DNA from: Paenibacillus validus NBRC 15382
GTDB taxonomy: Bacteria > Bacillota > Bacilli > Paenibacillales > NBRC-103111
Length of the DNA stretch: 64,000 nt
Assembly (NCBI RefSeq): GCF_004000985.1
Contig: NZ_BIMH01000015.1
Coordinates: 1 to 64,000 of the forward strand
Reading direction: 5' to 3'
The notes below the pieces were generated by a model. That model ran no database searches and was not told where the DNA came from. It saw only the letters and a program-made list of their open reading frames with translations. Positions 26,095 through 35,041 of the stretch are shown in pieces (position 1 is the stretch's first letter; each line of letters opens with the position of its first letter). The position numbers and the translations under genes were made by a program.

Positions 26095-27834
26095 ATGTCC
26101 AAACGCAAGATCGCTAGAGAAATATACACGGATGTACTCGTTGTCGGAGGGGGCGGGGCGGCATCGCGCGCGGCGCTTTCCGCGAAAGAAGCAGGGGCCG
26201 ATGTGCGGATGGCGGTCAAATCCAAGTGGTTAAAAAGCGGTTCTACGGCCACGGCTTTCTCCGAATTGCTTTCGATTGCCGCGGCTATCGGCCACGGGGA
26301 TGAGCGGGACCATCCGGAAATCCATTATGCCGATACGATGGAATCGGGCGTCGGGTTTATCGATCCCGACCTCGTGTGGGGATTGGCTCATGAAGCCCCG
26401 GAACGGATCTATGACTTAATCGCTTTAGGCCTGGAGTTCGATAAACAGCCCAACGGCAAATTGGTTCAAGGCATGAGCGATTTCGCCACGTACCCCAGAA
26501 CGTGCCGGGTCAATGGCGTCACCGCAAGGCATATCCTTAACATTTTGGCGAAAAGAATCCAAGAATTGGAGCTGCCTGTGGATGAGGATATGATGATTTT
26601 CGAAGTGTTGACAGACGGGAACAACCAAGTGACCGGCGCTCTGGGGTGGCACCGGGAGACGAATGAAATGGTGCTGTACCGGACACCGGCTGTCATTTTC
26701 GCCTGCGGCGGTTCCCACGGCATTTATAAATATGGGGTAGGCACGCCCGACATGACCGGCGACGGTTACGCGATGGCTTATAAACTCGGTTTGCCGCTGA
26801 TCAATATGGAGTTTGTGCAGATCGGGCCGGCTGCCTTATTCCCGTCGATTACACTGCTGTCCGGACCGGTCTGGAAAACGAATCCGGTGCTGACGAACGG
26901 CAAGGGGGAACCTGTGTTTGACGGCATTCTTCCGGAGGGAGTAACCGTTGAAGAGGTCTACAAGGAAAAGGTGTTCCCGTTCTCCGTGTCTAACGTTTCC
27001 TTCTATCTGGATACCTCCATTCAACGGGAATCGGAGAACAATCCGACGCCAAGAGGCGCCGTCTGGTATCGTAAAGGGCCGGGCACCGACGAATTGATTG
27101 AAGCAAAAATGCCGAAAACGAAGCGCGTGCTGAAAAGCAAAGGCATCGAGCTGGACCGGGATCGATTCGAGATCGGACTCATTTCCCAGTGCAATAACGG
27201 CGGCGTGCAAATTCGTAACATGAATGGCGAGACGGAGGTCGCGGGACTGTATGTCGCCGGAGAAACGGCGGGCGGCCTGCGCGGACCGGACCGGCCGGGC
27301 GGCAACTCGCTTGCGGAAGGCCAAGTGTTCGGACACAGGGCGGGCGCGGCTTCCGCGCAGTATGCCCTGCGGCAGGCAGAGAAGCCGAACCCGTACCCTC
27401 AAGCCGCCGCCAAGCTGGACGGCTATCAGGACTGGCTGCGAAAGAGCGCCGATGGAACAAGGAGTATCCAGGAGGCCGCTGATTCGGTTAGGGCGCTCAT
27501 GCACAGAAATTGCCTGGTCATCCGAAGTGAGAAGCGGCTGTCGGAAGCCTGGGACGTGCTGTGCAGCCTGGAGACGAAGCTGTTCAACGGCGAATTTGAG
27601 ATCGATGACAGCCGCTTCGTTCAAGCCGTAGAACTCCATCATATGCTTGTTTCCGCCAAGCTGATCGTCCTTTCCGCGCTTGAAAGAAAGGAAAGCCGAA
27701 GCTGTCATTACAGGGAGGACTTCCCCGAGAAGAACGACAAGGACTGGACCAAAAGCATCCGGGTCCAGCAGAAGGACGGTCAAATGACGACGGAATTTTA
27801 TGTCTGGCCTACCCGGGCCAGCAGGCAAGGGTGA
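26095..27834 (+). CDS. FAD-dependent fumarate reductase/succinate dehydrogenase-like flavoprotein
   Basis: A 579-aa FAD_binding_2 enzyme. The FAD motif is DVLVVGGGGAASRAALSAKE at residues 9-28, and later NNGGVQIRNMNGETEVAGLY and VAGETAGG, GPDRPGGNSLAEGQVFGHRA, a strong fit to soluble fumarate-reductase / aspartate-oxidase type flavoproteins. A C-terminal helical domain (DSVRALMHRNCLVIRSEKRL) is also present. No iron-sulphur or membrane subunit of a succinate dehydrogenase lies beside it. It may reduce or oxidise a dicarboxylate-like intermediate of the route, exchanging electrons with an unidentified partner. The exact reaction is unknown. Confidence 0.85.
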   Translation: MSKRKIAREIYTDVLVVGGGGAASRAALSAKEAGADVRMAVKSKWLKSGSTATAFSELLSIAAAIGHGDERDHPEIHYADTMESGVGFIDPDLVWGLAHEAPERIYDLIALGLEFDKQPNGKLVQGMSDFATYPRTCRVNGVTARHILNILAKRIQELELPVDEDMMIFEVLTDGNNQVTGALGWHRETNEMVLYRTPAVIFACGGSHGIYKYGVGTPDMTGDGYAMAYKLGLPLINMEFVQIGPAALFPSITLLSGPVWKTNPVLTNGKGEPVFDGILPEGVTVEEVYKEKVFPFSVSNVSFYLDTSIQRESENNPTPRGAVWYRKGPGTDELIEAKMPKTKRVLKSKGIELDRDRFEIGLISQCNNGGVQIRNMNGETEVAGLYVAGETAGGLRGPDRPGGNSLAEGQVFGHRAGAASAQYALRQAEKPNPYPQAAAKLDGYQDWLRKSADGTRSIQEAADSVRALMHRNCLVIRSEKRLSEAWDVLCSLETKLFNGEFEIDDSRFVQAVELHHMLVSAKLIVLSALERKESRSCHYREDFPEKNDKDWTKSIRVQQKDGQMTTEFYVWPTRASRQG

Positions 27835-27841
27835 TGATCCT

Positions 27842-28612
27842 ATGTTCGTTAAAACCGAAACGGTCGCTGACGGCATTACGAAGGTTACGCTGGCCAATCC
27901 GCAACTGAACCTGTTATCCAATCAGGTGAAAAAAGAACTCAAAGATACGTTTTCCCTGATCGCCCAAGATTCGAGTGTCCGTGTTGTTGTGTTTGAAACG
28001 GAGGGTCCGCATTTTTGCTGCGGCGCCGATTTGAAAGAGTTTCCCGCGCGCATCGAGACGAAAGCGGCCCGGATCGTATGGGATGAAGGTCATGCCATGC
28101 TGCAGTCGATCCTGCATACGCCGCAGCCGACCATCGCCTGCATCCAGGGAAAGACGCTCGGCGGTGGCGCCGAGCTGGCGGCGGCTTTCGATTTTCGGAT
28201 TTTTGCCGATAACGTCCAGATCGGTTTTCCTGAAGTGTTTCGGGGCGTGTTTCCGGGAAATGGCGGATTGGAACGAACGATCGACATCGCGGGCGCCGGC
28301 AAGGCGATGCAGCTGATGATGACGGGCAGCGTCATCTCCGCGGCGGAAGCGAAGCGCATAGGCATGGCTTCCGAAGTCGTGCCGCCGGCCCGGTTATATT
28401 CAACTGCTCATGAGCTGGCGGCAGAGCTCACCTCCCTGCCGGCGGCAGCCGTACAAGCGGTGAAACAAGCTGTGATTCAGTACGGTCTCTCCAAGCACGA
28501 TTTCAATCGGATCGGACGCGAGCTTTTCTATCAGGTTCATGAAACCGAGGACGTTAGAGAAGGCGTGCAAGCCTTTATGGATAAGCGAAAGCCGGTGTAT
28601 AAGCACCGTTAA
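27842..28612 (+). CDS. Enoyl-CoA hydratase/isomerase family protein
   Basis: A 256-aa crotonase-fold protein. The oxyanion-hole regions are visible as GPHFCCGADLKEFP and IQGKTLGGGAELAAAFDFRI, followed by GFPEVFRGVFPGNGGLERTI. The usual first catalytic Glu aligns with the GGGAELAA helix and the second with the EVFRG block; I did not verify both. Start ATG 27842 is chosen, eight bases after AAGGGTGAT, because the longer frame runs through the end of the flavoprotein gene. It probably hydrates the enoyl-CoA made by the acyl-CoA dehydrogenase at 22656. Confidence 0.9.
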   Translation: MFVKTETVADGITKVTLANPQLNLLSNQVKKELKDTFSLIAQDSSVRVVVFETEGPHFCCGADLKEFPARIETKAARIVWDEGHAMLQSILHTPQPTIACIQGKTLGGGAELAAAFDFRIFADNVQIGFPEVFRGVFPGNGGLERTIDIAGAGKAMQLMMTGSVISAAEAKRIGMASEVVPPARLYSTAHELAAELTSLPAAAVQAVKQAVIQYGLSKHDFNRIGRELFYQVHETEDVREGVQAFMDKRKPVYKHR

Positions 28613-28650
28613 TCGCGTAAATACCACATCAAATCGGGGAGGGGATCGAC

Positions 28651-29409
28651 TTGAAAATCTGGGTCTGCTTGAAGCAAACGTTTGATACGGAAGACAAAAT
28701 AAAACTGGATCACGGGAACGTCGTGGAAGACCAGGCGAATTGGATTATGAATCCTTATGATGAATATGCGGTGGAAGAAGCGGTGAGGCTGCGCGAACGG
28801 TTCGGCGGAGAGGTGGCCGTTGTGACGATCGGTCCCGAGCGGGCAGAGTCTTCGCTGCGCCATGCGTTGGCGATGGGCGCGGATCAAGGGGTGATCATCA
28901 GCGGAGTGGAGGGCGATGAGCATGTCATCTCCCGAACGCTTGCCTGCTATTTCCGGGATAAGGACATCGATCTTCTTCTTACGGGCAATCAATCGATCGA
29001 TAACGGAGCGGGACAAGTAGGCGTTCGCCTGGCCGAGGAGCTGAGGCTCCCTCACGTCACCTCGGTTATTCAATTCAACATCGAGCAGGGCCGGGCCGAA
29101 TTGGAGCGGGATGTGGAGGGCGATATATATAAAATCGAAGGAAAGCTGCCGCTGCTCGTCACCTGCCAGCAGGGGCTTAACGAGCCGAGGTATCCTTCTC
29201 TGCCTAACATCATGAAGGCGAAGAAGAAACCGATTACGACGATCCAGGCCGATCAATTGCCGGGACTGGACAGAACGGCCAAGACCGTAACGGTGGACCG
29301 GTACTTGCCTCCGAAAAGGCAGGCATGCCGGTTTATCGACAATAACGATTTGCCGCATGCGGCAGGTGAGCTTGTCGACATTCTGTTTGAGAAAACATCG
29401 ATTTTTTAG
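28651..29409 (+). CDS. etfB: Electron transfer flavoprotein beta subunit
   Basis: A 252-aa EtfB. The start KIWVCLKQTFDTEDKIKLD and MNPYDEYAVEEAVRLRE are typical, as is LLLTGNQSIDNGAGQVGVRL and the C-terminal LPNIMKAKKKPITTI recognition loop that docks on acyl-CoA dehydrogenases. TTG start after GGGGAGGGG. With etfA it carries electrons from the acyl-CoA dehydrogenase of this operon to the ETF:menaquinone oxidoreductase at 31210. Confidence 0.95.
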   Translation: MKIWVCLKQTFDTEDKIKLDHGNVVEDQANWIMNPYDEYAVEEAVRLRERFGGEVAVVTIGPERAESSLRHALAMGADQGVIISGVEGDEHVISRTLACYFRDKDIDLLLTGNQSIDNGAGQVGVRLAEELRLPHVTSVIQFNIEQGRAELERDVEGDIYKIEGKLPLLVTCQQGLNEPRYPSLPNIMKAKKKPITTIQADQLPGLDRTAKTVTVDRYLPPKRQACRFIDNNDLPHAAGELVDILFEKTSIF

Positions 29410-29424
29410 GGGGGAGGACGTACG

Positions 29425-30399
29425 ATGAATCGAAAAGTTCTCGTTATTACAGAAATGAAAGGCGCCGCACTTCGTCAAGTATCTTTGGAGGGGGTGTCCA
29501 TCGGCAAAAAAATGGCCGGCAGCGGCACCTTGATCGCGGCGGTGTTCGGAAGCCAGGCGTCCCCGCATGTAGAAGCCTTGGGCGAGCATGGCGCCGATCA
29601 AGTCCTGCTGTTCCCGGACGCCCTGTTCGATGCGTATCATTCGGACATCTACTATCAGGCCTTCGTCCAAGCGATTCAAGAAACGAATCCGGATGTTATT
29701 ATCGCGGGACATACGGCGAATATGAAGGATGTCGCGCCGAGGATTGCTTCCCGTTTCGGCTATGGCTTGGTCACGGACTGCACGCATGTGGAGTTCGAAG
29801 GCGACGAGCCGGTTTATGTACGGCCGATATATGCGGGTAAAGCTTTCGAGAAGAAACGGTTCACCTCGGACACGATGTTTGTGACCATCCGGCCGAACAA
29901 CTTCAAGGCCGAACCATTACGGGAGCGGGCGACACCGGAAGTGATTCCGTGCGAGGCGGGCAGCGTAGACCTGAGAACCGTGATCCGCGACATTGTGCTT
30001 AAATCGACGGGCGCGATCGATTTGGCGGAAGCCAAAATCGTCGTTTCCGGGGGACGGGGGATCAAGAGCAAGGACGGATTTCAGCCTTTGCAGGAACTGG
30101 CCGCCGTGATCGGCGGAGCGGTAGGGGCTTCCAGAGGCGCTTGCGACGAAGGGTATTGCGATTACGGCCTGCAAATCGGTCAGACGGGCAAGGTCGTGAC
30201 TCCCGATCTGTATATCGCATGCGGGATTTCCGGAGCGATCCAGCACGTTGCCGGCATATCGAACGCCAAAACGATTATTGCGATTAATAAGGACCCGGAA
30301 GCTCCGATCTTCCAAATCGCGGACTACGGCGTTGTAGGCGACTTGTTCGAGATCGTGCCTTTGCTAACGGAGGAATTCAGAAAAAAACTGGCCATTTAG
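29425..30399 (+). CDS. etfA: Electron transfer flavoprotein alpha subunit
   Basis: A 324-aa EtfA. The C-terminal FAD domain holds the signature [20 protein letters not shown], then [56 protein letters not shown] and [20 protein letters not shown], all diagnostic of ETF alpha. ATG follows GGGGGGAGG, 15 bp after etfB. Together with etfB it is a heterodimer holding FAD and AMP. Confidence 0.96.
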   Translation: MNRKVLVITEMKGAALRQVSLEGVSIGKKMAGSGTLIAAVFGSQASPHVEALGEHGADQVLLFPDALFDAYHSDIYYQAFVQAIQETNPDVIIAGHTANMKDVAPRIASRFGYGLVTDCTHVEFEGDEPVYVRPIYAGKAFEKKRFTSDTMFVTIRPNNFKAEPLRERATPEVIPCEAGSVDLRTVIRDIVLKSTGAIDLAEAKIVVSGGRGIKSKDGFQPLQELAAVIGGAVGASRGACDEGYCDYGLQIGQTGKVVTPDLYIACGISGAIQHVAGISNAKTIIAINKDPEAPIFQIADYGVVGDLFEIVPLLTEEFRKKLAI

Positions 30400-30443
30400 G
30401 AACCGGGAGCACGGAAATGAAACCCGGGCGGTGTGTATCCTAT

Positions 30444-30472
30444 TGAAGGAACCGGATATTGTTGTTATTATG
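30444..30472 (+). promoter_or_regulatory. Predicted sigmaA promoter of the GntR regulator gene
   Basis: TTGAAG (30444-30449) and TATTAT (30467-30472) are 17 bases apart, and a TG one base before the -10 gives an extended -10. It sits in the 123-base gap after etfA, so the regulator and the gene at 31210 can be transcribed separately from the enzyme operon. Confidence 0.5.
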
Positions 30473-30522
30473 AATCCGTATTCAGCTAGAGGACAAAAGG
30501 TTTATATAAGGAAGTGACCACT

Positions 30523-31194
30523 ATGAAAAAAACCGTTGTATACAAATCGCTTTCCGAGCAGGTCTACGAGGCGATTAAAGACTCGATTATCAGGGCGGAG
30601 CTGAAGTCCGGGGACCGCATCGTCGAGCTGGAGCTCGCAAGAACGTACGGCGTCAGTCAAAGCACGGTGCGTGAAGCTTTAGCGCTGCTGCGCAAGGATG
30701 AGTTAGTCGTAACGCACGGCAACAAAGGAACGTATGTTTCGAACTTCTCGAAGAAAGACGTGGAGGAAATGTACAGCTTCCGCGAAGTGCTCGAAACGTT
30801 TGCCATCAGCAGGGCTATCGAACGTATTACGGACGCGGATATCGCTGAATTGGAGGCCATCTATAACGAGATGGTGACCGCCGGCCAAACCGACGATATT
30901 GAAAAAATGAGAATCAGCGATGTTGCTTTTCACAGCGTTATTTATAAAATCGCCGATCATTCCTTCGTCTATCAGGTTTGGCAGGATGTGACCAATAAGA
31001 TGAATCGCGTCTGGTATTTCACCAACCAGTTTTATTTCAGCGATTTGCTGGAGCTTGCCTACATGCATAAACCGATCCTCGATGCCTTTAAGAACAAAAA
31101 CAAAGAAGAAGCGTGCGCTACATTCATTACCCATTTGAATTATGTGAGACATCAATTCCTGGGTCCGGCCAAACATGAAGATGATGCTCAATAA
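30523..31194 (+). CDS. GntR family regulator, FCD subfamily
   Basis: A 223-aa regulator. The N-terminal winged helix-turn-helix (SLSEQVYEAIKDSIIRAELK, ELARTYGVSQSTVREALALL) is followed by an all-helical FCD ligand domain with candidate metal/ligand residues in ISDVAFHSVIYKIADHSFVY. FCD regulators usually bind organic acids and repress nearby catabolic genes. Start ATG 30523 follows AAGGAAGTG; the GTG at 30514 is inside that site. It is embedded in the catabolic island and is the best candidate for binding the twin 19-bp palindromes at 14968 and 19910. Confidence 0.92.
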   Translation: MKKTVVYKSLSEQVYEAIKDSIIRAELKSGDRIVELELARTYGVSQSTVREALALLRKDELVVTHGNKGTYVSNFSKKDVEEMYSFREVLETFAISRAIERITDADIAELEAIYNEMVTAGQTDDIEKMRISDVAFHSVIYKIADHSFVYQVWQDVTNKMNRVWYFTNQFYFSDLLELAYMHKPILDAFKNKNKEEACATFITHLNYVRHQFLGPAKHEDDAQ

Positions 31195-31209
31195 ATAGGA
31201 GAGGTTATT

Positions 31210-33327
31210 ATGGGGGCTGCCATTCCGTTTTTGGTGTTTTTAGGGGTAACGGGGCTCGCGCTTTATTTATTGATGAAGGTTCTTTACACACGTTACCTCT
31301 ATATTCGTTTGGGTAAGCCTGCATCCGCTCCGTTATATTCCAAAGAACGCCTGATAAATTTTCTGGGCGAAGTTTTCGGCCAGAAGAAGCTGTTGAAGGA
31401 TCGGAAAAGCGGATGGATGCATATCGTTATTTTTTATGGGTTCATCATTTTGCAGGCAGGCGCCATCGATTTGATTTATAAAGGACTAGCGGGCAAGCCG
31501 CTGCCGATCCCGGGATATTCCGCGTTCTCGTTGGTACAGGAAATTACCGTTCTCCTCATCCTGGGGGCGGCCGGCTACGCAGGATACCGAAGGTATATCG
31601 AGAAGGTTAAACGTCTTAAACAAGGGTGGAAGCCTGGTATTGTTTTGTTTTTCATCTTCTTTCTGATGCTCTCCGTTTTGTTTACGCTTTCCTTTGAACG
31701 TGTCATGCTGCAGCATGATTTCGCATGGCATGCGCCCGTCTCATCCGCTATTGCCCTCCTGTTCGGAGGCTTATCCTTGCAGTCGTCCGTCAACTTGTTT
31801 TTTACGTGTTGGTGGATTCATCTATTGATCCTGTTGGCATTTGCGGTTTATGTCCCGCAGTCGAAGCATTTTCATATTATAGCGGCGCCGGTCAATTTAT
31901 GGCTGAAGCGAAGCGAGCCGCCCGGAAAATTGAAAACGGTTGATTTGGAAGATGAGAATGCCGAATCGTTCGGCGTTGCGAAAATAGAAGATTTCACGCA
32001 AACGCAAATGCTGGATTTTTACGCCTGCGTGGAATGCGGGAGATGCACCAACGTTTGTCCGGCTTCCAATACCGGAAAGTCGCTGTCCCCCATGCATATG
32101 ATCGTCAAGATGCGGGATCATTTAATGGAGAAGGGCCACAGCTTGACGTCCAAATCGCCGTGGGTGCCCGGCTTTGTGTTCGGCTATGAGGGAGCGCATG
32201 CTTTCGATCATGCGAATCGGCCCGGCACATTCCCGGAGCAGGACGTAACCAATATCGGACCCACCATGCAGCTGCAAAAAACGGGCTGGGCCGTAACCGG
32301 TAAGAACATTGAAGACGTCCAGTTAATCGGCGATGTCATGAGCGAAGAAGAAATCTGGGAGTGCACCACTTGCCGAAATTGCGAAGACCAATGTCCCGTC
32401 GGCAACGAGCATGTCGATAAAATTATTGATTTGCGCCGGCAGCTTGTTCTTATGCAGGGCAGCATTCCTGCGGGCGGACAGCGTGCGCTTCAAAACATTG
32501 AGAGACAAGGCAATCCATGGGGATTCAGCAAGAAGGACCGTTTTCAGTGGAAAGAAGAAGCGGGGGACCTGCACGTGCCGACGGTGAAAGAGAACCCCGG
32601 GTTTGAGTATTTATTGTTTATTGGCTCGATGGGTTCCTATGATGCGAGAAACAACAAGGTGACGCGTTCTCTTGTGAAGCTGTTGAACGAAGCGGGCGTC
32701 AATTTTGCCGTGCTCGGAGAAGAGGAGAAAAATTCAGGGGATACGGCGCGAAGACTGGGCAATGAATTTTTGTTCCAGGAGCTGTGCAGAGAGAACATCG
32801 AGCTGTTTAAAAAGTACAAGGTCCAACAAATCGTGACCGCCTGCCCGCACACCTTCAACACGTTGAAAAACGAATACCCGGAATTCGGCCTGGAGGCGGA
32901 AGTGTATCATCATACGGAATTGCTCGATCAGTTGGTCACAGAGAAGAAGTTAATTCCTAAACGCGAAATCAAAGAGCGGATTACGTACCATGATTCTTGT
33001 TATTTGGGGCGCTACAACGACGTTTACGACCAGCCGCGGAACATTCTGCGCTCGATACCCGGCGTCGAGCTGGTGGAGATGGAGCGGGCGAAGGAGAACG
33101 GGATGTGCTGCGGCGCCGGGGGAGGGATGATGTGGATGGAGGAGACGGCGGGCAAACGTGTGAACGTCGCCCGTGTCGAACAGGCCATCGCCGTCCATCC
33201 TACCCTGATCAGCAGCGCATGTCCCTACTGCCTTACCATGATGAGCGATGGGGCTAAACTGAAGAATGTGGACGAACAAGTCAAGACGAAGGATATCGCT
33301 GAAATTTTAGCGGAATCCGTTCTGTAA
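31210..33327 (+). CDS. Membrane ETF:menaquinone oxidoreductase (HdrD/YwjF-like iron-sulphur protein)
   Basis: A 705-aa membrane enzyme. Residues 1-230 hold five or six transmembrane segments like a haem b NarI/gamma domain with several His. Then come two 4Fe-4S motifs, CVECGRCTNVCPAS near residue 275 and CTTCRNCEDQCPV near 388, and two cysteine-rich CCG domains (TACPHTFNTLKNEYP; HDSCYLGRYNDVYD, NGMCCGAGGGMMWMEETA and SSACPYCLTMM). This is the architecture of Bacillus YwjF and of the ETF:(methyl)menaquinone oxidoreductase group. It should take electrons from EtfBA and reduce menaquinone. It lies 15 bp after the GntR gene and closes the island. Confidence 0.9.
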   Translation: MGAAIPFLVFLGVTGLALYLLMKVLYTRYLYIRLGKPASAPLYSKERLINFLGEVFGQKKLLKDRKSGWMHIVIFYGFIILQAGAIDLIYKGLAGKPLPIPGYSAFSLVQEITVLLILGAAGYAGYRRYIEKVKRLKQGWKPGIVLFFIFFLMLSVLFTLSFERVMLQHDFAWHAPVSSAIALLFGGLSLQSSVNLFFTCWWIHLLILLAFAVYVPQSKHFHIIAAPVNLWLKRSEPPGKLKTVDLEDENAESFGVAKIEDFTQTQMLDFYACVECGRCTNVCPASNTGKSLSPMHMIVKMRDHLMEKGHSLTSKSPWVPGFVFGYEGAHAFDHANRPGTFPEQDVTNIGPTMQLQKTGWAVTGKNIEDVQLIGDVMSEEEIWECTTCRNCEDQCPVGNEHVDKIIDLRRQLVLMQGSIPAGGQRALQNIERQGNPWGFSKKDRFQWKEEAGDLHVPTVKENPGFEYLLFIGSMGSYDARNNKVTRSLVKLLNEAGVNFAVLGEEEKNSGDTARRLGNEFLFQELCRENIELFKKYKVQQIVTACPHTFNTLKNEYPEFGLEAEVYHHTELLDQLVTEKKLIPKREIKERITYHDSCYLGRYNDVYDQPRNILRSIPGVELVEMERAKENGMCCGAGGGMMWMEETAGKRVNVARVEQAIAVHPTLISSACPYCLTMMSDGAKLKNVDEQVKTKDIAEILAESVL

Positions 33328-33344
33328 ACCAGCGATATTTGATC

Positions 33345-33377
33345 AGGTCATCTTCGTTTAGAGGGTGGCCTTTTATT
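33345..33377 (+). terminator. Terminator at the end of the catabolic island
   Basis: AGGTCATCTTC and GAGGGTGGCCT pair over 11 bases with three G-U pairs around GTTTA and are followed by TTTATT. It lies 18 bases after the stop of the iron-sulphur oxidoreductase. Confidence 0.6.
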
Positions 33378-33531
33378 CGTTCACACGAAGCAGCCGCCAT
33401 TCGGAGAACCCGCCTTCCAATCAACATGTCAGCAATAAACTATAATGATTCAGCAAGATCGGTTGTATTATTTTTCGGTATGCCTCGTTTACACTTAGAC
33501 TAAAGTTTCGGTGGAACAATCGAGGTGGACG

Positions 33532-35007
33532 ATGTCGCTTCTTAAACTGAGAAATATTAGCAAAATGTTCTATGGCGTTCAGGTGCTCCATGAGATCAAT
33601 TTGGAATTGAGAGCCGGAGAAGTCCATGCGCTTGTCGGAGAGAATGGGGCCGGTAAATCAACGCTCGTCAACATAGTCGCAGGCGTACATGAACTAACCT
33701 CTGGCGAAATCTATGTGGACAATCGGAAGGTGCACATAAAGTCGCCTTATCACGCCAAGAAGCTGGGAATTTCTATTGTGTATCAGGAACCTTGTCTGAT
33801 TCCGGATATGACGATCGCCGAGAACATATTTATCGGGGCGCAGCCTTCTTTCTTAGGTATTTTCTCCAATTACATGAACATGAAAAAGAAATCCAGGGAG
33901 CTGTTGAAATCGCTCGGGAGCCATCTTCATCCGGCTGCGCTTGTCCGGTATCTTTCCCCGGCAGACCGGTATCTTGTAGCGATCGCCCAGGCAGTCGCGC
34001 ATAAACCGAAAATATTGATTATGGATGAACCCGGCGATTATTTGAACGATCATGAACGCTCGCATCTGTTCCGGCTGATCAAGAGCTTAAAGGAACAAGG
34101 GATTGCGATCCTATATATCACCCACCGGCTCAAGGAAATTGCTGATCTGTGCGACCGGATCACCGTGTTGCGCGACGGCCGGCATGTGATTACATGTAAG
34201 GTGAACGGACTATCGGAGCGGGATATGGTCCGGCTCATGCTGGGACGCGAGCTTCACACTTTATTTCCGCCCGTTAACGAAGTATTGGGTAAAGAATTGC
34301 TGCGGATTGAGCGTTTATCGAAGGAACCCTGGTTCCATCATGTAAGTTTCAAGCTGCACGAAGGTGAAATATTAGGCTTGACCGGTCTGGTAGGATCCGG
34401 ACAAACGGAATTGGCCAGTACCATCTTCGGAGAAACCAAGAAAGATTTCGGCGTAATTTACTGTAAAAATATAGAGTTCGATGCAGCTAATCCTCACCAA
34501 GCGGTGAAGAAGCATTTTGGCTATGTGCACGAAAACCGGATCGAGTCAGGACTGCTGATGGACATGAGCGTATCCAGTAATTTATCCATTTCGAGCTGGA
34601 ACAGGCTTTCCCGCCGTCACTTTATGTACAAGGACGATGAGCGGGACCTGGCGATCGATAAAGTGATGGAGCTGGACATCAAAATTCATCATGTTGACCA
34701 GGAAGTAAAGTATTTAAGCGGCGGGAATCAGCAGAAGGTCATGTTGGGCAGATGGCTTGCAGCCGACAGCGAGATCTACCTGTTGGATGAACCGACACGC
34801 GGTATGGATATGGGCTCGAAGGCCGAGTTGTATGTACTGATTCATGAACTGGTCAAGAAAGGCAAGGGGGTTGTCTTAATTTCTTCGGATCTGCAGGAGC
34901 TCCTGGGTCTATGTACGCGCATCTTGGTCATGCATCATGGAAAAGTAGCGGGCGAGCTGCCTCGTCATGAAGCGACGGAAGAAAAGATTTTAAATCTGAT
35001 GCAATAG
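33532..35007 (+). CDS. Sugar-type ABC transporter ATPase (RbsA/MglA family) with altered domain 1
   Basis: A 491-aa two-domain CUT2-type ATPase. Domain 1 keeps Walker A GENGAGKST (near residue 36) but its signature reads LSPADRY (near 141) and Walker B is MDEPGDYLN, both unlike the normal LSGGQ and DEPTS/A-L. Domain 2 has reduced P-loop GLVGSGQTEL, intact LSGGNQQK and DEPTRGMDMGSK. It shares with the ATPase at 4682 distinctive blocks such as ELDIKIHH-x2-Q-x-VKYLS and LLGLCTRILVMHHG/LMGLCTRILVMYQG. Start ATG 33532 with GAGGTGG just upstream. No binding-protein gene is next to it. Confidence 0.85.
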   Translation: MSLLKLRNISKMFYGVQVLHEINLELRAGEVHALVGENGAGKSTLVNIVAGVHELTSGEIYVDNRKVHIKSPYHAKKLGISIVYQEPCLIPDMTIAENIFIGAQPSFLGIFSNYMNMKKKSRELLKSLGSHLHPAALVRYLSPADRYLVAIAQAVAHKPKILIMDEPGDYLNDHERSHLFRLIKSLKEQGIAILYITHRLKEIADLCDRITVLRDGRHVITCKVNGLSERDMVRLMLGRELHTLFPPVNEVLGKELLRIERLSKEPWFHHVSFKLHEGEILGLTGLVGSGQTELASTIFGETKKDFGVIYCKNIEFDAANPHQAVKKHFGYVHENRIESGLLMDMSVSSNLSISSWNRLSRRHFMYKDDERDLAIDKVMELDIKIHHVDQEVKYLSGGNQQKVMLGRWLAADSEIYLLDEPTRGMDMGSKAELYVLIHELVKKGKGVVLISSDLQELLGLCTRILVMHHGKVAGELPRHEATEEKILNLMQ

Positions 35008-35041
35008 TTTCATCAATAATAGCGTGAAGAGGTGTTACGAT

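Noticed and set aside
26836-27921. A 361-codon minus-strand frame opposite the flavoprotein gene
   Set aside because: No recognisable domain, antisense to a clear FAD protein, no ribosome site.
28609-29787. A 392-codon minus-strand frame opposite etfB and etfA
   Set aside because: Antisense to two unambiguous ETF genes.
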